NCBI RefSeq assembly: GCF_032854445.1
Contig: NC_088305.1
Location: 8,061,606 to 8,125,605 of the forward strand
Length of the DNA stretch: 64,000 nt
Reading direction: 5' to 3'
Source: Liolophura sinensis
Taxonomy: Eukaryota; Mollusca; Polyplacophora; Chitonida; Chitonidae
Part shown: piece after piece, positions 35,201 to 44,000 of the stretch
How positions within the stretch are numbered: position 1 is the stretch's first letter
How the letters are laid out: each line of letters begins with the position of its first letter
The notes under the pieces: model-generated
Seen by the model: the letters and a program-made list of their open reading frames with translations, nothing else
Databases searched by the model: none
What the model was told of the DNA's origin: nothing
Program-made: the position numbers and the translations under genes

Positions 35201-37295
35201 CCTTAATATAAAAAAAAATGGAGTTATTAAGGGCGAGCTGAAAACTGAAAATAAGGTTAATCTATGAAAAACTAAACTAATTTGTTTCGTCATTAAAATC
35301 GTTTGCATGTTGTTGTCACCTAGTTTTAAATAGTTCTTGTCATAGATGTGCTGGGTGTAACAGTATTTATTTATGTAGCGGTATTTCTTTTCAGCGGTAT
35401 TTCAGTTAAAGAGGGCATGCGCACGACAATGTTTGACAACAGCTTCCTGTTCCTGTGTCGCCCTGCTCATGTGGGTCTTTGAGAACTGGCAAAACACCAT
35501 CTTTTGAAATATAAATAAAGTTTTTTTAACTGGTGGTGAAAATAATGGCCTCCGGCGCCACGGCCCAATAATGACTGCCAAAATGTTGATTCCCGGAAAT
35601 GTACTAAAATAGGAAATTAAACAATCCTTGCAAGCTCTCGTCCGTATAATGCGTTCTAAAAAATGTCATGGGAAAATGGCCTCTTTGTATCACCTGTAAT
35701 GTGTATGATGATCAACTTTCAAACGTCTGATTTGAATCTATATAATAATCAACATTGTTTTAATCAGAAACGGGGCCTCCCTGGCCCAGTATTTATTTAT
35801 TTGATTGGTGTTGCATGCCGTACTCAAAAATATTTTAATTGTACGACGGCGGCCAGCATTATGGGGGGAGGAAAACGAGCAGAGCCAGGACGAAACCCAC
35901 GACCATCTGCAGGTTGCTGTCAGACCTTCCAACGTACGGCCGGGGAGGAAGGCGACCACACTGGTCATAGGCTCCTGGGCCACTGCGCCGCGCTGGCGTG
36001 CTAACCTTCTCGGCCACGGAGGCCCCGTCCCCGGTGGAGTGGTTTGCTTGCCAGTGCAGTCTCTCACCAGTGTGATCGCTGTAAGTCCAGCTCATGCTGG
36101 CTTCCTCTCAGTTCGTACGTGTGAACGTCTGACACCATAGTACCGGCCACTAATGTGTTAGTGAGCACGACGTCATAGACTAATGAAACACAGAAATGAA
36201 TTAATCACTATCATACTATAAAGATCTGAGGATTCCTTTAGAGGATAAGAACTCAACCTCATGTGTGATAAAATGGCTGTGCCATTGGTGTGTTGGTTTT
36301 ACTCAGCCAGCGAGATCCCGGCTAGCTTAAGCTGAGAGCATACATTTCTGAAGTAGGTATTTTATGGTATTTCACCTTCCCATGCCAAAAAAAAAAAGAA
36401 AGCTCCCGTCTTGCTATTCCCGACGTTTTCCACACACCTGATTCTGTTACAAAGTAGTTGTACTTATGTGTTAGTGGTCATGCATGCAGATGGAAGGAGC
36501 ACGGAAAAGCGTATGGGAGATCCCAGCATCTTGCTGAACATTCGAAAACTCTCATGATATAGGGTAAAAAAGATATGAGCCCCTGTTGGGTTTCAACCTA
36601 TGACCTCAAACCTCAGATAATTTGATCAATGGGGGCTTTCTGATTATTGGTATGGGGGGGGGGAACACTAAAACCTTGTCACTCACGTAATTTGTGGGTT
36701 GCAAGGGGTCCTCTCCTGACGCTGTCATAATTCCAGGATCATTGTTTGGATCACACGCCAGGGTGACGTAAGTGGTTCTGCAACATCAATTCATATTCAT
36801 ACATGGTACTTGTAGCTGCCACCCTTGGCGCTTAGCACATACACCTAACTGGTTGGACCGGTGTCAGTATGATGTGACAGGATGGGGTGTCATGCCTGCT
36901 GTCTTCAGCATGATACTTCAGTGGTGGCGGTATTTTGTCCCCCCTGCCACAAAAAGACACAATATTCGCACACACTCTTCGTCGTCATATGACTTATTGT
37001 TAAGTGCGACGTTAAAACCCAGGCATACATACATACACAGACACATACATACATATATACATACATTCATCGAAGGCACGTTTTGTGGCATCTCTTCTTC
37101 AAGCGCAGAGAGACAAACATATTAGCTAAAACGTTACAAGATGCAACATGTACTTAAGCTTGGCACACACCTCGTTGTTCCGTCCAGTGTGGCAGAATAT
37201 ACCAGAGTCACAATTCCACTGGTATCGGTGTGAAACGCGGCACTATCTTGAGTGCCGGTTGGAAAACAATTTTGTGTGGATGTTATTTGACAGGC
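32246..37295 (-). CDS. Cassette 2 (E3-E7): C-terminal half of MRH/M6PR-like membrane receptor
   Basis: Exons: E3 37295-37171, E4 36777-36687, E5 34847-34753, E6 33815-33689, E7 32302-32246 (TGA). Joined to E1+E2 this makes 254 residues. E3 reads ACQITSTQNCFPTGTQDSAAF, so it carries an extra cysteine and has lost the aromatic-x-IG stretch seen in cassettes 1, 3 and 5. E4 has TTYVTLACDPNNDPG and ends in GEDPLQPTNY. E5 has YSGKYAC and a short Gly/Ser stalk ending SPGSIICIV. The membrane segment is FLALLFVYVAGGVAVQIF; the tail continues VRKESGVKAIPQSSFW. E7 begins DGFFFVIRYRKR and ends YSKT, close to the YSKV internalisation signal known from the cation-independent mannose-6-phosphate receptor but with Thr in the hydrophobic position. 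The acceptor of E3 is strong. An AATAAA lies about 120 nt beyond the stop. Confidence 0.83.
32435..32720. repeat. Dispersed repeat family R1, copy c
   Basis: AATCAGAGCAGTGACGACAG, TATTACAGGTGAAATTCAGCC and GGTATAGAATTACTCAAAATG match R1. It lies in intron 6 of cassette 2. Confidence 0.7.
32795..33155 (-). mobile_element. SINE family 2, nearly complete tRNA-derived copy
   Basis: On the plus strand it reads from a diverged tail (GGGGTTTAACGTCGTACTTA) through CATGCCGAAGACACCAGACA and AACCTCTCAGTGCTGAGCGC to a tRNA-like head (CGGATGCTCTCGCCATTACG). The minus strand gives the GTAATGGCGAGAGCATCCGC start. It lies in intron 6 of cassette 2, near E7. Confidence 0.78.
34190..34418 (-). mobile_element. 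SINE family 1, nearly complete tRNA-derived copy
   Basis: On the minus strand it has a tRNA-like head (GGCGCCTCAGTGGCTCAGC then TGGTTAGTGCGCTAGCGCAG), a conserved body with CCAGCTCATGCTGGCTTCC, CACCATAATGCTGGCCGCCG and GAATATTCTTGAGTACGGCG-like stretch, and an AATCAAATA tail. ATTATTGGCCAAG (34164) and ATTATTGGCAAAG (34419) look like a target-site duplication. The conserved 3' body resembles the MetaSINE-type domain known from lophotrochozoans; that name is from memory and unverified. A stretch of the body is deleted. Confidence 0.88.
34872..35551. repeat. Recent 349-bp tandem duplication in intron 4 of cassette 2
   Basis: Two nearly identical copies (34872-35203 and 35221-35551) start GAGTTATTAAGGGCGAGC and end GTGGTGAAAATAATGGCC, 349 bp apart. 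Only a few differences were seen, such as CAGCTAAAG against CAGTTAAAG. The first copy begins some 25 bp upstream of the E5 acceptor. Confidence 0.95.
35790..36027 (-). mobile_element. SINE family 1, full-length-like copy
   Basis: Runs from ATTTATTTATTTGATTGGTG through CGACGGCGGCCAGCATTATG to CTTCTCGGCCACGGAGGCC, i.e. tail to tRNA-like head, in intron 4 of cassette 2. Confidence 0.87.
36050..36130 (+). mobile_element. SINE family 1, internal fragment
   Basis: CTCTCACCAGTGTGATCGCTG and CAGCTCATGCTGGCTTCC in plus orientation, directly beside the opposite-strand copy. Confidence 0.65.
36838..37020 (+). mobile_element. SINE family 2, 3' part
   Basis: TGGACCGGTGTCAGTATGATG, GTCTTCAGCATGATACTTCAG and CTTATTGTTAAGTGCGACGT in order, followed by an ACAT tail. 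It lies just upstream of the E4 acceptor of cassette 2. Confidence 0.75.
37020..37075. repeat. (ACAT)n microsatellite at a SINE tail
   Basis: Imperfect ACATACAT run at the 3' end of the family 2 SINE copy at 36838-37020. Confidence 0.75.
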
Positions 37296-40187
37296 CTGTT
37301 CAACAAAAGAAGGGAAACATTATTTTTTTCCATAACTGTTGTAATTTGCTAAATGTATTATCCTTAAAGATGTTCAAGAACTTAAAGAAGTTGTATAGTA
37401 TGTCACTTATGACTAGTGCATGAATGTTTCTTTTTTTGTCATGTCCTTTTTTGTCTAGTCAGCTTATCTACTAGTAAACATTTATACGATATAAAAGCCA
37501 AGCACTTGTCAAATGCCAGGCGGAACTTTAGAACGTAAATCAAGGGAAGTAGTTACAGGATGGGGGGGGGTGCTAAATTTGAACACTGTGCTTGCACCAT
37601 AAACAAAATCCTATTTTAAGGCAAACAAAAGCCATACACAAGGCAATGCAGCACGACAGGTAAAAATCTTACACTCTCGAGCGCAGCGTAATGACCCAGA
37701 GGTCTTCCACCAATGCGGTCGCTGTGATTTCAAGTCTAGCTCATGCCGGCTTTCTCTCCGGCCGTAAGTAAGAAAGTTTTGCAGCAACCCGCGGATGGTC
37801 GTGGGTTTCCCCCAGGCTCACCATAATGTTGGCCGCCGGTTTAGAAGTGAATATTCTTGAGTACTGCGTAAAACATCAATGAAATAAATAAATACAAGCT
37901 CGATTTGAAAGGATGGAGGCATAAGTACAGTACTTCATATCAGTACATGTATTTATGCTAAGATAGTAGGTATATCACTAAAACTTTAACCTCAAAAGCA
38001 GTGGCCAGATTTCATGACATTTCATTTAAATTTGACTCATCTTCGCAAATGAAAAAGAACAAGGTTTTATTCTGAGAAGAGTGACATGTTTGGTTTAAAT
38101 GCTAAAACATGAAACGACTCATATTGCACGTCTCTAGTATTGCCTGAAAAGCAAAGGCCAAGCAGAAGGCATCGGCGGGTGCTTCAATTTTATAATAAAT
38201 TTATCTAAACTCACCTTAGCATGTTGTCCCTTTCTTGCACTAAAATACATAGATCACAAACACACGAAGATCACGATAGATCACGAAGAGACACGGATAT
38301 ATATCAATGGATCGCCATACTTGTCTTGGGTTTTAGCAATATTTCTGCTCATCGTCTCCCAAATGTTTACGGAATTACGCAAGCATATATCTCTCGCATT
38401 TATCGCATTTTGTGTTCACCAGCCACAAAATATACAGCAAACTCCATCTTTCACTTAATTTGTTTTAATCGCATATTGTCCTCTGCGTCATATTCTGAAA
38501 ACAACTCAGAGTATGAGTATGCCTAACACAAAATCTACGATTTTTTTTAGAACAGATGTTACAAAAAGAAAGTGATTTGACGTTTTCATTTATTTTATGC
38601 CATACTGATTGCGGTCAATTTGGTACGTAGGGGATACCAGAATATCGGGGTAAACCACCGACCTTTGACCAATCATTGACAAAACTGTTACATGTGTGAC
38701 GAATCATGTAGGCGTCATCAACGACTTATTTTCACCAAGGAACCATGGACAGTGAGAAGGTCGCAATCTTTGTCAAAGGCCGATATTGAACCCTGCACCT
38801 TGTGAATGAACTACTACAGTTTTGCACTGCTTATCCCAGTGAAACCGGATTTTAGAAAACTACAATGCTTTGGGACACAAAATACACCTGTTCGTTGCTA
38901 TGAACAGTACAGGCGTCTATTTAGAATAATTTCCATCTAATACTGTCCTTATGAAAGCCTGATGATTTAATATACAGACACAAGACGATGTTATAATGGA
39001 TCTTACTCCGTTTTGGCTTCCAACACACGATACACTTCGAATTTAGTATTACAAACTTATAGAACACAATCTATAGACATACAAAGCAACGAACGTGCAT
39101 TTCTCCGTATGGTTCTTAACGTTCGAAAATTAATTACGGACGATATTTAAATACAAATAAGGCACATTGCCTATAAAACATAAATTAATTTTTTTCTGGC
39201 TTTATTCCGGTAGGGTAAAAGTTTTGCGCAACCTAGTTTGCAATAGACATAGCACATCGATATTGGCGTAGAGAGATACATGTACGGCAGGGATGGCACG
39301 ATGATGCACGAATCTCCATTGTGAACAGTATGTAGACTTACTACATAAGCTCTGCGATGATAAGTGTCAGAGGTCAATGTTTTAAACCGTGATGTAACAA
39401 CTGTAACAAAGCATTAAAAAACAAACAACGATTCTATTTGAAACTCAACATTGCTTTTTTTTTGTTCTTTTCGTCTTTATTTCCATATATTTCATTCTTG
39501 TTGTTTTTAATATCTCCTTGGATTGCCATGTGATCAAGTAGTGTACACCAACAACAAACCTACTTCAAGGCAAAGAATGATTTATGTTATGGGCATTGAG
39601 CCAAATACCAAGAGCCTTTATTTTGTATAGTACTTTCCACATATGATGCTCAATAACAAGTGATCTTGCGCTGCATGAAAGCATAGATTTGTACACCGTA
39701 AGAATGGAATCTATGTCACCAATCACAAAATGTTACTTACGACAAGACTTTCACCTTTTATACAGCTCGGCAGATGTCTTACCAATATCTTCGTATATCA
39801 CGTTTGCACCTGTCATTTAATTTCAGAGTTCGGAAGGATAATTTGCGATATTCTCGTCCACCATGATATTAAAACTCATTATCTTGTTCCAGATTCGGAA
39901 GGTTTGTTTTTGTCTATATGTCTAAGACTTATTCCACTGCTCCAGAAAAGTCGTTTTGTATCGCGGAATTTTGAAAGTTTTGTTCATGATTCCTACCTCA
40001 AAGGCGATTTCTTTTAAGACTTATTCCAACTTCCCAGATTAATGGTTTTGCATCGCGAAATACTCTGGAACCATATTCACACTGCTATTTCGTTCCTAAT
40101 TTCGGACACCCTTCTCTACTCCCACGTATTCGTCTCTTCTCATTTCGGCAGTTCACTAATTTACAGTTAGCAATATTCACCACGTCG
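37296..40187. other. Spacer between cassettes 1 and 2
   Basis: Apart from one SINE this is A/T-rich DNA with short frames. No E1/E2-like exon was seen. The nearest AATAAA on the minus strand is about 570 nt past the cassette 1 stop (39622-39617). Confidence 0.5.
37678..37895 (+). mobile_element. SINE family 1, nearly complete
   Basis: GCGCAGCGTAATGACCCAG, CTCATGCCGGCTTTCTCTCC, CGGATGGTCGTGGGTTTCCC and ATATTCTTGAGTACTGCG are followed by an AATAAATAAATA tail. It lies between cassettes 1 and 2. Confidence 0.85.
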
Positions 40188-43100
40188 TCATACATTTTCA
40201 TATCCTTTGTTAACTTTCCCGCAGGAAAAGGAAAAGTATACTCCAGCCTGAAAAATAAATGTAATATAAAGACATACAGTATAGAGAGTAAAATAAAAGC
40301 AACGACGACAGTGTGAAAGTTTGAAAATGGTCATCCGTAACCTCCTGTAAATTTACATTTACCACTGCTTTATTTTATTTATTCATTTAGATTTACGCCG
40401 TACTCAAGAATACTTCACTTATACGACGGCGTCCAGCATTTGGTTGGAGGAAACCAGGCAAAGCCCGGGGAAAACCCATGACCATCCGCAGGCTGATGGC
40501 AGGTCTTGCCACCTACGGCAATCCATCCATTCATTCATCTATCCATCCATCCATCCATCCATCCATTCCTTTACTCAGATATCAACCCATCCATCCATCC
40601 ATTTATCTATCTATCCATCAATTCATCTACCACGCATCCATCCTTCCTTCGAACCATCCATCCATCTTTCCATCCATCCATCCTTTCACCTACCGATCCA
40701 TCCATTCATCCATCCATCCATCTATTCTTTTCCTCACCCATCCATCCATTCATTCTTTTACCCATTCATCTATCCATCCATCCATCCATCCATCCATCCA
40801 TCCTAGCATTCACCCATCCATCCATACACACATCTATCCATCCATCCATCTATCCATATACACACCCATCCACTATCCATCCATCAATCCATCCATCAAT
40901 CCCTTCATCCATTCATTCTTTTCCCATCCATCCATCCATTCATTCTTTTACTCACCCATCCATCCATCCATCCATCCACCCAACCACCCACCCAACCACC
41001 CACCCATCCAAATCCATCCATCCATCCCTCCATCTATTCACTCTTTCCCACCCACCCATCCATCCACTCATTCATTCTTTTACCCACACATACACTCATC
41101 CACCTATCCATCCATTCATTCATACTTTTACCCATCCATCCATTCATTTGCCATGCATCCATCCTTCCTTCCAACCATCCTCCATTCATCCCATTCATCT
41201 ACACACCCATGTGTGTTAGAACTAGAGGTGTACCTGTATGAGGCCAGGCAAACTTGTCCAAAACAAGACGTGCGGAATGAGATCTTTCCCAGACGATTTC
41301 TTGAAGATTTTCTGGAACACCACCCCGCAGATGAGGTACAGGAATAGCAGAATAAAGAATCTGATAAAAACAAGAACATGAGCAAGCACGACTACAATTA
41401 CATAGAATGTCAACAGCATGTAAAACTAAACAAGATCATTTTCATCAGATGAGCAGATCCATTTTATGGGGTAACAAATCACGTCAACATATGTTCACTT
41501 GTATCACGGAAATCAAGTTTGGCGAAGTTAAAAACGTTCACGTCGGACGACTTTTCTTAAATAGACTCGTACATAATCAAGGTAGGCTCGATAGGCATTT
41601 GACGTAATAGGTCAAAGTATTCCAGTTAAACTAGACAAGTTGTGATATTAACATGGTACCTAGTCGCGCCTGGGCAAAGCCGTAAAAATTCAGTCAACCG
41701 CCAGGTTTGAACCCGCGTCCCTTTAGTCCTAGCGATTTAACCTCTCGGTAGAGGCAGCTCCCGACTTTCTGCTTAATTTTTTTAAGACGCATACTCCAGC
41801 AGGGTAAACTTACATAATGAGCAGAATGCTTCCGGCTGAGAACCCATTTCCGGAATCAACATCTGCCACCGGACATGCGTAAACACCCGTGTAAACCATA
41901 AACTGAAATCGAAAACATGGAATTTTACATTAGAGAAGTGATTAGTAAATAAAGCCTCTAAGTTTAGATTGACAATTATCCTCGATAAGACAGAGCGACA
42001 AATAAGAAATCTTCAGCTAATAGAGTCTTCACTGGCTCACAATTGTTCTCCATAGAACCGAGCGCCAAATAAGGGACCATGATCGGATGGAGTTTCTCTA
42101 GAAATGCTTGTCGATTAACCCCCAAAATTTTGCTGACTATTCCAAAAAGATTTCCCTTGCAGTCTTTGTCTGTTTTGGTTTCTCGTCATGATCTATGCAT
42201 CTATGCAAACAGACATTCGTCAACAAATATGGACGTTCCGGGTCAATAATCTCAAGAAAATTTCCTAAAGCGACGTTTAACACAAATTACCAAAGAACTA
42301 AGGAAGTATATGGATAGAGAAGCAGTCAATGGAGCGAGCAAATGGTTTACGTCCAAATCCAAAGGACACCAAGTGAGTACAGGAATCGTAATAGAAAAAC
42401 ACAGCTTTTGTATCGAGCAAATGTGAGGTACAGTCTCCTGTCAAAAAGCTAATTCTACAATCATCTACATAAATGAAGTGTCAAACGGTGGGGAGCAAGG
42501 CAGGCAATCGGCACGTCTTGGAAAAACTTGAAAAAATTGGCATTGTTTCCAAAGAGTTCTCAGCATTGTTGGGTACTGTATTACTACATCAACCAAGATT
42601 TAGGCAGCCCTGCAGGTATAAATACTGGCCGGAGAGCAATTTCAACGATGTTGAAAAGACACAAGTTATGTTCAAGGCTAATGAGTGAGATCAGTACTCA
42701 AGCCAAATACCATGATAGTACAAAAGTTATCGATAACAAAATATGAATCTCAGTTGCGCTTTTATTGCAAGTGCCCATATCCTCTACAGCTGCTGTATAA
42801 ATAATGATGGGAATATCACAAACGCCCAATTCAATTGTAACCTGTCTTTTGCGTCCAAGGTTCCCGGTACCACGGGGGCAATAAGCGGACGTCCGGACAC
42901 TGTCTTGTTTAAGACTACATGTAGCTCGCTATAAACAGTCTGACCCACAAATATGATGTATATCTCGTGTGCAAAAGTTCGCCACTTACTCGCGAGAGTT
43001 AGTAGATTTACTCACGGAACATCAGTTTCCTCCATGTATAAAACAGGTGGACGTGGTTTAAGCTAAACATTCTTGAGAATGACGTTGAGCAACAATCAAA

Positions 43101-44000
43101 TAAATTGAGATAACTTCAATATAGAGAAATACGAAGAAAGGCCGAATTACCAACACTGTACTTACGTAATTTGCTAACATCCGGGGATCCTCACCGATGG
43201 CTTCAAACGTTCCTGGCGATCTCCTGGGATTACAGATCAGATTCACATGGGATGTCCTAGAAGAATATAAAACTGTTTAAGCTCCGTGGGTCTCCGTGGC
43301 TCACTTGGTTAGCGCGCTAGCGCAGCGTAATGACCCAGGAGGCCATTACCAATGCGATCGCTGTGAGTTCACGTCCAGCTCATGCTGGCTTCCTCTCCGG
43401 CCGTACGTGGGAAGGTCTGCAGCAACCTGCGGACGGTCGTGGATTTCCCCCGGGCTGTGCCCGCTTTCCTTCCACAATAATGATGGCCGCCGTCATAGAA
43501 GTGAAATACTTATGAGTACGGGGAAAAACAGAAATCAAATAATAAGATAAATAAATAAATCTCAATTCATGGTTGTAAAAGTGAATATATGATGATGGTG
43601 CCTTTTATAGAAGACAACTTTGACGAATAAGAATTACACTGGTACTTCTTCTTTTTAAATTTTTAGTGTTTGCTATTTTTTAGTGTTTGGTTTGTCATGT
43701 ATTTTTATTATTTTATTGTAAATTGTCTACAGGATTAGATCTAGGACAACGGTAAAAGGAAATTAATAGAACGAAACTGAGCAGAATTCATTAGTAGCGT
43801 GCATTAAGTTTTTGTTGCTTTTGTTTAGATGTAAAATTCATTATGGAAAGTAATTTGAAGATATCTTACCGCTTTACGCCTCCAATCGTTGCTGAATATT
43901 GAAGGGACAGAAGATTTCCAATTCCGGAAACAAAGGCGGCGCTGTCTTGCGAACCAATGTTGATGTAGTTGAAAGGAACTCCGTTTTGAATTTGACAAGC
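40188..44000 (-). CDS. Cassette 1 (E3-E7): C-terminal half of MRH/M6PR-like membrane receptor
   Basis: Five exons: E3 44000-43870, E4 43256-43166, E5 41902-41814, E6 41360-41234, E7 40247-40188 (stop TGA). With E1+E2 they give a 255-residue protein. E3 begins ACQIQ and contains [12 protein letters not shown]4 has [11 protein letters not shown] and ends [11 protein letters not shown]5 has YTGVYACP and a short stalk. The membrane segment runs from the end of E5 (SILLI) into E6 ([15 protein letters not shown]), then [19 protein letters not shown], a pattern shared with the tail of cation-dependent mannose-6-phosphate receptor. E7 ends GYENV, a YxxPhi-like signal at the extreme C-terminus. Gln, Glu and Tyr of the sugar pocket have counterparts; Arg at Cys+2 is Pro, though two Arg follow. 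The E3 acceptor (TTATACGAAG) lacks a pyrimidine tract. E7 starts Ala-Gly where the other cassettes have Asp-Gly. Confidence 0.82.
40265..40365. repeat. Dispersed repeat family R1, fragment
   Basis: GACATACAGTATAGAGAGTA and CAACGACGACAGTGTGAAAG match the R1 start, within intron 6 of cassette 1. Confidence 0.6.
40385..40518 (-). mobile_element. SINE family 1, truncated, joined to CATC repeat
   Basis: ACGCCGTACTCAAGAATACT to GGCTGATGGCAGGTCTTGCC matches the 3' half; the copy breaks off directly at the CATC microsatellite. Confidence 0.8.
40518..41215. repeat. Imperfect CATC tetranucleotide microsatellite
   Basis: About 700 bp of (CATC)n with CATT, CACC and CATA interruptions. It starts at the end of a truncated SINE and stops about 20 bp from the donor of cassette 1 E6, so it occupies most of intron 6. 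Long plus-strand frames rich in SIHPS come only from the repeat. Confidence 0.95.
41655..41765 (-). repeat. tRNA-like pseudo-sequence, probably a SINE head
   Basis: The minus strand has GAGCTGCCTCTACCGAGAGG and GGGTTCAAACCTGGCGG, with a good B box (GGTTCAAACC). The paired arms do not form a clean cloverleaf by eye, so it is called a tRNA-derived repeat. Confidence 0.4.
42185..42790. repeat. Dispersed repeat family R2, split copy
   Basis: R2 start (GGGTCAATAATCTCAAGAAA, AAAGAACTAAGGAAGTATAT) at 42235-42330 and R2 end (CGATGTTGAAAAGACACAAG, GAGTGAGATCAGTACTCAAG) at 42645-42790 are separated by about 250 bp of other sequence. In intron 4 of cassette 1. Confidence 0.65.
43284..43562 (+). mobile_element. 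SINE family 1, full-length copy next to cassette 1 E4
   Basis: Head GTCTCCGTGGCTCACTTGG, body GCTGGCTTCCTCTCCGGCCG and CGGACGGTCGTGGATTTCCC, tail AATAAATAAAT. It starts about 28 bp upstream of the E4 acceptor in intron 3, so it sits where the branch point would be. Confidence 0.88.

Noticed and set aside
40444-41347. Plus-strand frames of 120-289 codons rich in SIHPS
   Set aside because: Product of the CATC microsatellite read in several frames; the last part runs antisense over cassette 1 E6.
41655-41765. Possible tRNA gene
   Set aside because: Good B box, but acceptor and anticodon arms do not pair convincingly; more likely a SINE head.
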